Assembly (NCBI GenBank): GCA_902495075.1
Contig: CABUVO010000019.1
Coordinates: forward strand, 18,858-82,857
DNA: 64,000 nucleotides
Reading direction: 5' to 3'
DNA from: an uncultured Porphyromonadaceae bacterium
GTDB lineage: Bacteria > Bacteroidota > Bacteroidia > Bacteroidales > Muribaculaceae
Shown in pieces: positions 45,298-55,082 of this stretch. A program made the translations under genes and the position numbers. Below the pieces are notes generated by a model, which searched no databases, was not told the origin of the DNA, and worked only from the letters and a program-made list of their open reading frames with translations. Position 1 is the first letter of the stretch, and the number at the start of each line of letters is the position of its first letter.

Positions 45298-46992
45298 ATG
45301 ACTGAACAGAAATTTCAGATGGTCGCCAAGACTTTCCAGGGATTGGAAGATGTTTTGCGCGATGAATTGATCTCTCTCGGTGCAGAGAATGTTGAAATGG
45401 GTCGCCGAATGGTGAGCTTCGAGGGAGACCTTGAGATGATGTATCGCGCCAACCTTTGCTGCCGCACAGCTCTGCGCATACTAAAGCCTATCGAAAAATT
45501 CACGGCTTCAGATCCCGATGAACTTTATGATATAGTGCGTGATATCGAATGGGAGAAATATATGACTCCGCAAACTACATTCTCCATCGATTCAACTGTC
45601 AACAGCGATGAATTTTCGCACTCAAAATATGTGACATACCGCGTTAAAGACGGTATTGTCGATCATTTCCGCGATAAATATGGTGAACGTCCGTCGATCA
45701 GGGTATCAGGTGCAGACTTGATGCTCAATGTTCATATCTTCGACGACCGCATCACAATCTCCCTTGACTCAAGTGGCGAACCTCTTTCAAAGCGCGGTTA
45801 TCGCGTGGAGCAGACAGCCGCACCTATAAATGAAGTGCTCGCTGCGGGAATCATCATGAAAACCGGATGGAGAGGCGACAGCAATTTCATCGATCCTATG
45901 TGCGGTTCGGGAACATTCCTCATTGAAGCTGCCCTGATTGCCGCCAACATCAACCCCGGAATCTTCCGCCAGCAGTTCGCCTTCGAGAAATGGCCCGATT
46001 TCGACAAAGAACTCTTCGAAGATATCTATAATGATGACAGCGCAGAGAAAGAATTCGCATTCAAGATCTATGGTGGCGACATCGATCCCGAAGCTGTTGC
46101 CATCGCCCGCAAGAATGTGCGCGAGGCAAAGGTGGATGACATGGTAGAGATTGTATGCCAACCGATGAGCGAGTGGACAGACAATCCTGAACCTGGCATC
46201 CTCGTGATGAATCCTCCTTACGGAGAGCGTCTTAAACCCGATGATCTCACTGCTCTCTACAAGGGCATCGGATCTGCTTTGAAAAAGAATTTTGCAGGTT
46301 GGAATGCATGGATAATAGGTCCGGATAATGAAGAATTCGGAAATATCGGTCTCAAGCCCACAATCAAGATTCCGCTTCTCAATGGAAGTCTCGAATGCTC
46401 ACTGCGTGAATATGTGCTCTTCGATGGTCGTTACGATTCTTTCCGCGCTGAAGGCGGCTCACTCGGCAAACTTTCTGAGGAAGAAGCTGAGGAGCAACGT
46501 CGCCCCCGCAAAATGAAACATATCTCTGACGACGATTGGAAAAAGGAAACCCGCAAGTTCGGGCATAACGACCGCAAGCAGTCAAAAGGTGGTGACAGGA
46601 AATTCGCTAAAGAACGTGAACGTAAATCATTCGACCGCCAGAGGAATGATGACGGGCCGCTGTTCGAAAGCAAGGAGAAATTCCACGGGGATCGTAAATT
46701 CGAACGTTCAGACCGTAAACCTTTCGACCGCGATAAGAAATTCTCCGACAGAAAGCCTTTCGATCGTGACAAGAAACCTTTCGACCGCGACAGAAAACCA
46801 TCAGACCGAGAACCGTTCGATCGTGACCGGAAATTTTCTGACCGCAAACCTTTCGAACGCAAAATAAAACCGGCTGTGGAACCGAGTCACAAGGGTCCGA
46901 TCCTCCCGGAAAGCGATGCATATCGCTTCTCGGACTATAAACTTCGTTCCCGTCGCAAGCCTAAAACTGAAACTGAAGATTACGAAGATTAA
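45298..46992 (+). CDS. THUMP-domain 23S rRNA guanine-N2 methyltransferase (RlmL-type) with charged repeat tail
   Basis: 564 residues. An N-terminal THUMP RNA-binding domain (about 1-160) is followed by a Rossmann methyltransferase with DPMCGSGTFLIEAAL (about 199-213) and the catalytic NPPYGERL (about 304-311), as in RlmL/YcbY-type enzymes that modify 23S rRNA. After about residue 395 the protein becomes a disordered, strongly basic/acidic tail containing repeats such as DRKPFDRDKK, unlike standard RlmL. The repeat DNA lies at about 46690-46865. The tail probably helps RNA binding or phase behaviour (inference). The stop codon shares its last base with the next start. Confidence 0.85.
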   Translation: MTEQKFQMVAKTFQGLEDVLRDELISLGAENVEMGRRMVSFEGDLEMMYRANLCCRTALRILKPIEKFTASDPDELYDIVRDIEWEKYMTPQTTFSIDSTVNSDEFSHSKYVTYRVKDGIVDHFRDKYGERPSIRVSGADLMLNVHIFDDRITISLDSSGEPLSKRGYRVEQTAAPINEVLAAGIIMKTGWRGDSNFIDPMCGSGTFLIEAALIAANINPGIFRQQFAFEKWPDFDKELFEDIYNDDSAEKEFAFKIYGGDIDPEAVAIARKNVREAKVDDMVEIVCQPMSEWTDNPEPGILVMNPPYGERLKPDDLTALYKGIGSALKKNFAGWNAWIIGPDNEEFGNIGLKPTIKIPLLNGSLECSLREYVLFDGRYDSFRAEGGSLGKLSEEEAEEQRRPRKMKHISDDDWKKETRKFGHNDRKQSKGGDRKFAKERERKSFDRQRNDDGPLFESKEKFHGDRKFERSDRKPFDRDKKFSDRKPFDRDKKPFDRDRKPSDREPFDRDRKFSDRKPFERKIKPAVEPSHKGPILPESDAYRFSDYKLRSRRKPKTETEDYED

Positions 46993-47975
46993 TGAGATAT
47001 AGAATCATTGGCAACGGTGGATTAATACTCGCCATCATTCTTGCCTGCGCAATGAGCGCCATTGAATTTTTCATTGGCGACCCGCAGCTTCTGAAAGGTG
47101 AGTTAGGGATTTGTATGCCTTCGCCAAATACATGGACAATACCCCCTGTCGCCTCATGGATTCTCAACCTCACGCTGATAATCGTATTGGGTTTGTCGCT
47201 CCATCTCTTCAACAAGACCTATAATTTTATCAGTAGCAGCGACACCGTGCTTCCTGCGGCTTTCATATTTTTATGCGGTGCAAACCCTTGGATAGACGGG
47301 ATGCTGACATCCTCCATGATACTCATGGCAGCCAACCTGATATGTCTGCATTTCATGTTCGGATGCTATCGGTCGCAAAAAGGGATGCAGCAGCTCTTCA
47401 TTGTCGGCTCCATTCTGTCGCTCGGCTCAATGTTTCAGTATGCCTTTGTATTCTTCATACCGGCATACATAGTGATAGCCGTAGTGCTCAAATGCCTGAA
47501 TATTAAAAGTTTCACAGCTTTTATAATGGGAATTGTCGCCCCCTATTGGATCGGCATTGGCTTCGGATTGATTCCCTTGGAATCATTTTCCTTGCCTACG
47601 TTCACGAATTTATTTGATGGATTCGGCTCAAAACAGACAATTTTTGTGGGGCTATTGAACTGCGCGGTAACCATAGTGATGGCACTTATTATTGCGCTTT
47701 ATAACGCTGTAAAGCTGTATGCAGGCAACACTCGTAGACGTCTTCTCAATAACGCCATCATAATCCTCGGACTGGCATCAGCAATCAGCATTGTCTGGGA
47801 TGTTGACAATGTTCCGGCATATATGGCAACAATATATCTCGTACTGGGTGTTCAGCTCGCAAATCTTTTTGCACTGCATAATGTCAGGCATCCCCAGGCG
47901 GTTATTTTCCTGATTACACTCCTGTATATCGCTTCATACGTATTGATGGAGATAGGAATAACACCCCTATTATAA
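46992..47975 (+). CDS. Polytopic membrane protein of unknown function
   Basis: 327 residues with about nine to ten hydrophobic segments (for example LILAIILACAMSAIEFFIG at the N terminus and VIFLITLLYIASYVLMEIG at the C terminus) and no clear catalytic motif. Conserved-looking features are SPNTWTIPPVASW and NPWIDGM. Its start shares one base with the methyltransferase stop, so it is translationally coupled. Similar membrane proteins follow this region in other Bacteroidales in my recollection, possibly the DUF6427 family, but the match is uncertain. Confidence 0.7.
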   Translation: MRYRIIGNGGLILAIILACAMSAIEFFIGDPQLLKGELGICMPSPNTWTIPPVASWILNLTLIIVLGLSLHLFNKTYNFISSSDTVLPAAFIFLCGANPWIDGMLTSSMILMAANLICLHFMFGCYRSQKGMQQLFIVGSILSLGSMFQYAFVFFIPAYIVIAVVLKCLNIKSFTAFIMGIVAPYWIGIGFGLIPLESFSLPTFTNLFDGFGSKQTIFVGLLNCAVTIVMALIIALYNAVKLYAGNTRRRLLNNAIIILGLASAISIVWDVDNVPAYMATIYLVLGVQLANLFALHNVRHPQAVIFLITLLYIASYVLMEIGITPLL

Positions 47976-48002
47976 TATAGCACCTATTATAATATAGCAC
48001 CT
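47968..48002. repeat. Tandem 17-bp repeat before pdxB
   Basis: Two copies of TATTATAATATAGCACC at 17-bp spacing, with two more degenerate copies following (to about 48030). It fills the gap between the membrane protein gene and pdxB. Confidence 0.55.
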
Positions 48003-48052
48003 CCACTGGTATGATATATGTTATGATATAGAACCTCTTCTGTTATGATATT

Positions 48053-49126
48053 ATGAAGCCAAAGATTATAATAGACGACAACATACCCTATATTCAGGGA
48101 AGACTTGAACCCGTTGCCGAGGTGGAATACGTTGACCAGTTCGGTTTCACTCCTGCCAATGTACGCAATGCGGATGCGATGGTCATCCGTACTCGCACAC
48201 GCTGCGACAGTTCTCTGCTCGCGGAAAGTGGCGTCAAGATAATCGCAACCGCAACTATCGGTGTAGACCAAATAGATATTCCATGGTGTGAGAATGCCGG
48301 AATAAAAGTAGTCAACAGTCCCGGATGCAACGCGCCGGCTGTGGCGCAATATGTATGGTCAGCATTGCTTCGCAAAGGGTTTGACCCGAAAAAGCAAACC
48401 CTCGGAATTGTAGGTTGCGGGAATGTAGGCTCAATCGTAGCGCAATGGGGACGCCTCCTCGGTGCACGCATACTCGTGAGCGACCCACCAAAGCAAGAAG
48501 CCGGCATACCTATAATCAATCCAACCAATATAGATTCAAACCCGCAGACGGGCAATACAACCGGACAAGAAGAGAACACAGGAATTTCCTATGTTTCTTT
48601 GGAAACTCTCATGAAAGAATCCGATGCCGTGACGCTCCATACCCCCCTCACTCGCGACGGCAACCATCCAACATACCATCTCATCTCAGACAAGGAGATA
48701 GCGGCTATGAAACCGGGAGCGATATTCATAAATGCAGCCAGAGGTCCAGTGCTTGATACTCAAGCTATCCTCCAACCCCTCCGCGATGGAAAGATCAGTG
48801 CGGTCATCGACACATGGGAGGGAGAGCCCGACATCAATCGCGAACTTCTTGATCTTGCAGACATAGCCACCTTCCACATAGCCGGCTACTCTCGACAAGG
48901 GAAAGAACGCGCCACCCGTATGGTCCTCGAAGAGTTAGAAAAATTCTTCGGTTTTGAGGTTGACAAAAGCGGGCTCGCTCCCGCCTATATCTCCCCCAAA
49001 GACCTAACCGCAGAATCCATCATCTCCTCCTACGATCCCGCCATAGACACTGCCGCCCTGCGCTCTGACCCCGCCGCCTTCGACACCCTCCGCCGCAACT
49101 ACAACTACCGCGAAGAAGTGTCATAG
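48053..49126 (+). CDS. pdxB: 4-phosphoerythronate dehydrogenase
   Basis: Second step of the DXP-dependent pyridoxal phosphate pathway, oxidising 4-phosphoerythronate. 357 residues of the D-2-hydroxyacid dehydrogenase family: NAD loop GIVGCGNVGSIVAQWGRLLG (about 122-141), catalytic TRTRCD region, and INAARGPVLDT; the C terminus carries the dimerisation domain typical of PdxB. No other pdx gene is adjacent. It ends in a 181-bp gap filled by GC-rich hairpins and repeats. Confidence 0.9.
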   Translation: MKPKIIIDDNIPYIQGRLEPVAEVEYVDQFGFTPANVRNADAMVIRTRTRCDSSLLAESGVKIIATATIGVDQIDIPWCENAGIKVVNSPGCNAPAVAQYVWSALLRKGFDPKKQTLGIVGCGNVGSIVAQWGRLLGARILVSDPPKQEAGIPIINPTNIDSNPQTGNTTGQEENTGISYVSLETLMKESDAVTLHTPLTRDGNHPTYHLISDKEIAAMKPGAIFINAARGPVLDTQAILQPLRDGKISAVIDTWEGEPDINRELLDLADIATFHIAGYSRQGKERATRMVLEELEKFFGFEVDKSGLAPAYISPKDLTAESIISSYDPAIDTAALRSDPAAFDTLRRNYNYREEVS

Positions 49127-49290
49127 CGGGCTTAGCGGGCTCTGCCCGCTATTCCGTGCCGCGAGCCTTACTCGCGGTTCCGAGCCGCAAGCCTCGCTCT
49201 CCCCAAGCCGCAAGCCTTCCCCGCCCCGAGCCGCAAGGTTTGCCCTCCTCCGAGCCGCAATCCTCCCTCTCCCCCGAATTAAACCCCAAA
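49127..49290. repeat. GC-rich hairpins and tandem GAGCCGCAA repeats
   Basis: Two perfect 7-bp hairpins (AGCGGGC-tct-GCCCGCT, 49134-49150; CCGCGAG-cctta-CTCGCGG, 49159-49177) are followed by four copies of GAGCCGCAA-like words at 49182, 49205, 49228 and 49252, spaced 23, 23 and 24 bp. The function is unknown; the hairpins may end the pdxB transcript. Confidence 0.6.
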
Positions 49291-49307
49291 TCCGATTATT
49301 AAAAGTC

Positions 49308-49976
49308 ATGCCCAATTACAGCAAAAGATTCTATGTAGTGTGGAAAGGCCGCGTGCCCGGTGTCTATGATAACCTCGATGACGCCATGGAGCAGGTTGAC
49401 AACTTTCCCGGTGCCCTCTTCAAGAGCTATGACTCACCGCAGGCTGCCGCCGAGGCTTTCCGTCGCTCTGAAGTAAGAGAAGACAAACGAGACCTCGGGA
49501 ATCTTCTGCTGGATTCTTCACGCACAAATCTGCCTAAAAATAATCAGCCCGATTATTTCTCATTCCCAGAAATCGATCTGAACGGCTGGGCAGTCGACGC
49601 CTCCTGCCTCGGCAATCCCGGACGAATGGAATACCGTGGAGTAGAGCTGATGACCGGCAAAGAGATTTTCCGTGTCGGACCGTTCGAGAAATCCACCAAC
49701 AACATCGGTGAATTCCTCGCCATCGTCCACGCCCTCGCCCTCATGCAGCAAACCGGAGAAACCCACACCATCTACAGCGACTCCGTCACAGGCATGGCAT
49801 GGGTCAGAAACCGCAAGGTAAAGACGCAGCTCGCCCGCGAAGCCGCCAACGAGCAAAGTTTCCGCATGATGGAGCGCGCACTCTCCTGGCTCAACACCCA
49901 CACCTACTCCTCCCCCATCCTCAAATGGCAGACCGAGCGCTGGGGCGAAGTCCCAGCCGACTTCGGCCGCAAATAA
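49308..49976 (+). CDS. Ribonuclease H with viroplasmin-type N-terminal domain
   Basis: 222 residues. Residues about 5-55 (KRFYVVWKGRVPGVYDNLDDAMEQV, then FKSYDSPQAAAEAF) form the caulimovirus viroplasmin/RNase H1 hybrid-binding domain. The RNase HI catalytic fold follows: acidic residues in VDASCLGNPG, NNIGEFLAIVHAL, YSDSVTGMAWV and the final PADFGRK. It cleaves RNA in RNA-DNA hybrids. The architecture resembles eukaryotic-type RNase H1 and is common in Bacteroidetes. Confidence 0.88.
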   Translation: MPNYSKRFYVVWKGRVPGVYDNLDDAMEQVDNFPGALFKSYDSPQAAAEAFRRSEVREDKRDLGNLLLDSSRTNLPKNNQPDYFSFPEIDLNGWAVDASCLGNPGRMEYRGVELMTGKEIFRVGPFEKSTNNIGEFLAIVHALALMQQTGETHTIYSDSVTGMAWVRNRKVKTQLAREAANEQSFRMMERALSWLNTHTYSSPILKWQTERWGEVPADFGRK

Positions 49977-50104
49977 TCTCCCCTCCCCTTTGCTCTCTCG
50001 CCCCAAAGTAAACTTCTTTCTTTTTTTGTGCCAACGTGGAAGCGGAGGAGTGGAAGATAGCCCAAATTTCCGCAGCTATTTTTCAGATTTTGATTATTTT
50101 GTAT

Positions 50105-50112
50105 TATCTTTG
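50105..50112 (+). promoter_or_regulatory. -7 element for the phosphoesterase gene
   Basis: TATCTTTG within TATTATCTTTGTAATC, 64 nt before the ATG. The -33 box is weak: the nearest TTTG is only 12 nt upstream. Confidence 0.5.
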
Positions 50113-50175
50113 TAATCAAATTCTCTCCATGTCCTAACAATCACACAATGATTATAAAACCATAACTAAACTATC

Positions 50176-51876
50176 ATGAATCCATTCAAATTTTCTTTGG
50201 CGGCGCTTGCGCTGCTGGTGGCAACACCTCTGGTCAATGCCCAATCACTTTACAAGTCAACCCTCCCTCTGTCGGTAAAGAAACCGGCAAAAGGCGTGAC
50301 CGTAGCTGGCACGGTAGAATGCGATGGCAAGCCGGTGGCTGGTGTGAAAGTATCCGATGGCTATGAAGTCACCAAAACCGACAAGAAAGGCTGCTATTAT
50401 CTCAAATCAAAAAAACAGAATCCTCAGTTATTCATCTCCGCTCCCGTCGGCTATGAGGCATGGCGCGATGACGTGATTCCTCAATACTGGGCTGATTTCA
50501 CTGAAGCTCCCGATGTTTTTGAACGCCACGATTTCCGACTTAAAAAAGCTGACTATTCGAAACACGCGATAATGGTGCTGACAGACTTGCATCTGGCAAA
50601 CGAACGCAATGATGTGGCAACCTTCTCCGGTCCTTATATGGATCGCATCCGCAAGGAAATAAAAGATCTCGAAGCGAAGGGATACAATGTCTTCTCTTTC
50701 CATCTGGGCGACGGTAGCTGGGATCAATATTGGTACGTAAACGACTTCCCGATCTCGCGTCTGCGCGAAACGTTCAACAAAATCGATTATCCCACTCCGC
50801 TTTATAACATCATGGGTAACCACGACAACAATGGCGGCGAAGTGTGGGAAGAAAACAAGAACATGGATTTCGAGGCTGCTAAACCGTTCATGAAGGCGTT
50901 CGGTCCGCGCTACTATTCTTTCGATGCAGGCAAGGTTCATTATGTATTCCTCGACAACATTGTCTACAAGAACGAACCGACCGACAAGGAGAAGACGGAA
51001 GGAATAGCCGGAAAACGCAATTTCACAGAAAAGATAACTCCCGAACAATTCGCATGGCTTCGCAAGGATCTTGCTGATGTTTCGCCCGAGACTCCGATAA
51101 TTGTAGCGATGCACTGTCCTCTTGTGAAATACAAAGGAGCGACAACAGAAATAGAGCCAAAGCTGAATAAGGAAAGTGTCGATTCACTGATGAAAATCCT
51201 CGCTCCATATAAGGAGGTTCATACCGTCTCGGGGCATACACACCGTCAAGCACTGACCCGCATTCCTGGAGAGAACAAGGTAATTGATCATAATATTTGC
51301 GCAGCCTCCGGCTCAACCTGGTGGACAACGGGATTCGGATGTAAGAGTTATTGCATGGATGGTAATCCAGGCGGCTACGAGATCTTCACAATCGACGGCA
51401 AAGACATTAAATGGAGACATGAGACATGGGACTATGAACCTGGCAGACAGTTCATCGCCTATGACATGAACAAAGTCAAAGAATATTTCAACAACAATGG
51501 TGAATACAAGGCTTATCTGAAACTCTATCCAAAGGCTTCCGCTTATGATAAGGTTCCGGAAAATACTGTCTACATCAATCTCTGGGCATGGGATCCGGAA
51601 GGGAAACTGAAAGTGACTGAAAACGGCAAAGAACTTCCTGTTGAGATGTTCATGGGTGAGAATCCTGATTTCACTGCAACCTCTTTGCTCCAACGCTCTA
51701 TCTGGATGAACAAATACACCAAATCAGCGAAGAAACAGACCTTCCGGATGTTCAAGGTGACTGCCTCAGCAGCCGATACTCCAATCGAAATCTCCTGGAC
51801 CGATCCATTCGGAGTGGAATTCAAGGAGACCATCATCCGCCCCCGCTCCTTCTCCTTCGCAGATCTGAAAGATTGA
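50176..51876 (+). CDS. Secreted calcineurin-like metallophosphoesterase
   Basis: 566 residues with a signal peptide (FKFSLAALALLVATPLVNA, 4-22). An N-terminal carboxypeptidase-regulatory-like beta domain (about 35-115; VAGTVECDGKPVAGVKVSDG) precedes the metallophosphoesterase core with metal motifs LTDLHLA, HLGDG, MGNHDN, AMHCP and SGHTHRQ. A C-terminal MetallophosC-type beta domain closes the protein. It probably acts in the periplasm or at the surface on phosphate esters, phosphonates or nucleotides; the substrate is unknown. Its neighbours do not form a transport operon. Confidence 0.88.
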   Translation: MNPFKFSLAALALLVATPLVNAQSLYKSTLPLSVKKPAKGVTVAGTVECDGKPVAGVKVSDGYEVTKTDKKGCYYLKSKKQNPQLFISAPVGYEAWRDDVIPQYWADFTEAPDVFERHDFRLKKADYSKHAIMVLTDLHLANERNDVATFSGPYMDRIRKEIKDLEAKGYNVFSFHLGDGSWDQYWYVNDFPISRLRETFNKIDYPTPLYNIMGNHDNNGGEVWEENKNMDFEAAKPFMKAFGPRYYSFDAGKVHYVFLDNIVYKNEPTDKEKTEGIAGKRNFTEKITPEQFAWLRKDLADVSPETPIIVAMHCPLVKYKGATTEIEPKLNKESVDSLMKILAPYKEVHTVSGHTHRQALTRIPGENKVIDHNICAASGSTWWTTGFGCKSYCMDGNPGGYEIFTIDGKDIKWRHETWDYEPGRQFIAYDMNKVKEYFNNNGEYKAYLKLYPKASAYDKVPENTVYINLWAWDPEGKLKVTENGKELPVEMFMGENPDFTATSLLQRSIWMNKYTKSAKKQTFRMFKVTASAADTPIEISWTDPFGVEFKETIIRPRSFSFADLKD

Positions 51877-51932
51877 TTCCCGCTAAGAGGTTCTGTTTAG
51901 CGAGCACTGCTCGCGGCTTATCCTGTCCGGTT

Positions 51933-54608
51933 TCAATCGAGCATTATGAATGAAGCCCAATAAAAGGCTTCGGGATATCTCTCTTTGATCTTTTTCATCG
52001 CCATGCGGTATGCCGCGTGGCGATTCTTCATTTTCTTCCAGTCTTTATAAAATTCTGCCATAAATTCCGAAGTTGCCTTATCATTGACACTCCATAAACT
52101 AACAAGCAGAGATTCCACACCCGCCTGTTTGAAACCTCGCGGCAAACCATGGATTCCTTCGAAATTAAAATTTCCCAATGCCGTTTCACAAGCCGACAGC
52201 GTGACGAGTCTTACCCCTTTAAGATTCATATCCGCCACCTCCATCGCTGTGAGAATCCCATCGTTGGAATCATCAGCATCTCCTCCGGTCCAGCTCTGTT
52301 CAGCTCCAGCAAGCGCCACCCCGGCGCGTTGCATCGATGAATTTACCGACATCGCATGCTTATTCATATATGGCACCTTAAGAGCATCTTGAACATCCGC
52401 AATATAGAAACCATGTGTGGCGAGGTGCAACACATCCGGCACTTTCTCAATCGCCTCTCGGAGATTGCTTTCAGAGGCTTCCATTCCTGTAAGAATTCTC
52501 ACTTTCTTAGGAGATAAAACACTGCGGATACTATCGACTTCCGCTAATGCAAACGGCAGCTGCCGGAAATGGCGGCGTGCAATGCCCCGCTCACCGCTAT
52601 TGTTCTCTTCTTCTTTCTGAGATGATGGCTTTGATGAAAACGCCACATCCCCGAGCATCAACATCTCCCCAGGAGCCCCCTCATGTTTTTTCTCCGTAAC
52701 GTTGCCTGTGGTCGTAACCTGATGTATCTCGTATTCATCAAACAATGTAGAGCCAGACGGCGTGACTATGGCATTGAAGGAAATGCTATTGAGAGCACCG
52801 GGCACTGACATATAGATTTTTTTGACACCTTCCAGTTTCCCGAGCATCGGTTGCCACAGCAAATGATATAGACCATCCTTACCGCCATATTCCTTATACA
52901 TATTCTTAACAGTCTTAACGGTATTGCCCAACCAATGGGAATTCATAAATTTCACAAATCCGACATTTGAAGTCAGCCTTACCGCCATAGGAGACTCAAC
53001 ATCCTTTCTCACGATAAGCGCATATAGATTCGACTGAGAGAATATAAACTCGATCGCCGCCTCTCCCTCTTTCAGACAGTCACGTACATCACCCCATTTA
53101 GGCAAGCGTTTAATGCTTCGATCGCTTTTTTCAACCATCCCTACTATTTTGCGCTCAAGGTTTCTAATACGCACACTAAGTTTTAGCGCCGTTGTGTCAA
53201 GATCACTCATAGTGCGGAAAGACGTTCTTAAATCCTTCAGGCTATCCCTTAGAGCAATTATATCTGGATTCTTCGACTTATTAATAGCATCCTCAGCTTC
53301 TTTTTGCGCCCGCAATTGCATCCCGGTACGATACAATATCCCGTCATAGAGTTTTGCCACTACTTTAGCAGGATATCTGTCAAGAAGGACTCCAAGATAT
53401 TGCACCGGATCGCCGTTAGTAGATATAAAAACATCCTGATCGGTTTTGGTCATAAACGGAAGACGCGTATTCCATTGCTCTTTTAAAATATTGAAGTACC
53501 GCTCGGCTGCCTCTACAGCGCCATCAGCGTCATTATTTCCCACACATGTGCCGGCATCATAGGCAGCCTCTATACACTCTAAAGTATAATTATCCTGACC
53601 GGTAACCTTTGCCAGCTCAGAAATCTGGGAAAATGATTTCTTGAAATTTTCATAATCATTTCTCTTCATGCATAACAGTGCATGACTCGCATATGCCTTA
53701 TACCGCTCAAAATTATTTTTTGACATATTCAAAGCGCGCTTGATATCAGAATCTGCCTTCTCCAGATCTCCAATATTATTCATGAGATAATGAACCTTAT
53801 CCAACAGAAAAGATATATAAGCACTTCTATCAGTAACGTAGAATTTCTTTTGCATCAACAAGCCATCCGTCTGCTCATATAACGCCAGAACCTCATCCTT
53901 ATCGAGCATTTTGGCGAATTCAGGCTGACTCAATATTTTCATCAATGGCAGCACATATGCAATTTCAACATTTTCCGCACCAACCGATACAACATATTCC
54001 CCGGTATATTTTATAAGCAACAGGCAACTATACTCATATACTGCAAAATCTTTTTTATTATTAAGAGTCAGGCATCTATTACAGTTTCCCAAATAATCGA
54101 GCAATGGCTTAGAGGCTTTTAAATCACTGACATCAGCTATTTTCTGAAGATCTTCTGTCACCATCCCCGTTGCCTTTTCGTTATCTCCGATATAATTATA
54201 GGTTGTCAAAAGAAAGGATCTGTGAGTAAGCCATATGCTGTCAATACTCTCTGCACGATAACTGAACGCCTTCTCCGCCATCATAACGGCGTCGGCAGCT
54301 CCTTTTCTATTGGCAGTGAGAATATGATAGGCTGTTATCATCTTAAAAGTATCGTAATTCTGTTCTTTAAACGGCATTCTAATTTCTGAGTTCCAAGCCG
54401 CCTTCACCAAAGAATCACTTTCGATGTTTCCTTTGCCGGCATTCTTAAGCATCAAAGCCAACGAAGCGTTATAGAAATTCCTATCCTTCTGGGATATAGC
54501 CGGATCTTTCAGTGCATTTCGCAGGATATCTATCATCTGAAAATTATTCTGACAAACAGCTGCCGCACTTGCAGTCAAAACCAATATCGTGATAATCAAT
54601 TTTCTCAT
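51933..54608 (-). CDS. Secreted CHAT-domain (caspase-like) protein
   Basis: 891 residues: signal peptide (IITILVLTASAAAVC), a helical TPR-like region (about 25-480) and a C-terminal CHAT protease domain with the predicted catalytic pair H732 (HLATHGFY) and C807 (TLSACETALG). CHAT proteins are caspase-like peptidases; intracellular ones act in defence or cell death (for example Craspase). This one is exported, which points to an envelope or extracellular role, and the pair looks intact. It is transcribed opposite to its neighbours and ends close to the phosphoesterase gene. Low-confidence -7 boxes (CAAATTTA on the plus strand, at 54627 and 54636) lie upstream. Confidence 0.85.
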   Translation of the reverse strand: MRKLIITILVLTASAAAVCQNNFQMIDILRNALKDPAISQKDRNFYNASLALMLKNAGKGNIESDSLVKAAWNSEIRMPFKEQNYDTFKMITAYHILTANRKGAADAVMMAEKAFSYRAESIDSIWLTHRSFLLTTYNYIGDNEKATGMVTEDLQKIADVSDLKASKPLLDYLGNCNRCLTLNNKKDFAVYEYSCLLLIKYTGEYVVSVGAENVEIAYVLPLMKILSQPEFAKMLDKDEVLALYEQTDGLLMQKKFYVTDRSAYISFLLDKVHYLMNNIGDLEKADSDIKRALNMSKNNFERYKAYASHALLCMKRNDYENFKKSFSQISELAKVTGQDNYTLECIEAAYDAGTCVGNNDADGAVEAAERYFNILKEQWNTRLPFMTKTDQDVFISTNGDPVQYLGVLLDRYPAKVVAKLYDGILYRTGMQLRAQKEAEDAINKSKNPDIIALRDSLKDLRTSFRTMSDLDTTALKLSVRIRNLERKIVGMVEKSDRSIKRLPKWGDVRDCLKEGEAAIEFIFSQSNLYALIVRKDVESPMAVRLTSNVGFVKFMNSHWLGNTVKTVKNMYKEYGGKDGLYHLLWQPMLGKLEGVKKIYMSVPGALNSISFNAIVTPSGSTLFDEYEIHQVTTTGNVTEKKHEGAPGEMLMLGDVAFSSKPSSQKEEENNSGERGIARRHFRQLPFALAEVDSIRSVLSPKKVRILTGMEASESNLREAIEKVPDVLHLATHGFYIADVQDALKVPYMNKHAMSVNSSMQRAGVALAGAEQSWTGGDADDSNDGILTAMEVADMNLKGVRLVTLSACETALGNFNFEGIHGLPRGFKQAGVESLLVSLWSVNDKATSEFMAEFYKDWKKMKNRHAAYRMAMKKIKERYPEAFYWASFIMLD

Positions 54609-55000
54609 AATCTATTCTTTATCCTTCAAATTTAGCAAATTTATTTGACAGAAGACCCAATTTAGATTCTATTTTTAGTCTCTGTACCAAATCCGCATTT
54701 ATCGGGCTGTGCCCGATAAACAGGTTAAAGGCAAGAGGTAAAAGGGATAAATTGGCATGACTCTAATGTCTGACTCTCGTAATACTTCTACAAAATTAAA
54801 ACGCGAAGAAGCGAAGAATAAAAGCTTTCGAGATAATAGCTTAAAATGCTGTGATACAACAATTTAAACACAGAGACTCAGAGATACAGAGGGTTTAATT
54901 AATATTCAATGTGAAATGTTGAATGTGTAATTGGAAGGCGCAGAGGCATCGGGCGATGCTGACTGAGGCACAAAGTTTGAGACTACCTCTGAGACCACCT

Positions 55001-55082
55001 TCAGTAAAGCACAGAAGTTAGAGCCGATTTCGCGACAATCCTCGGTAAAGCACTGAAGTCAGAGCCTATTTCGCGACAACCC
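55001..55082. repeat. Two tandem 41-bp copies
   Basis: 55001-55041 and 55042-55082 are imperfect copies (shared words GTAAAGCAC, GAAGT, AGAGCC and TTTCGCGACAA). The second copy merges into the left end of the inverted-repeat element at 55080. Confidence 0.65.

Noticed and set aside
51933..54608. CHAT protein as a CRISPR accessory (Craspase-like) effector
   Set aside because: It is exported, belongs to a separate transcription unit 3.6 kb away, and the system is type II-C rather than type III.
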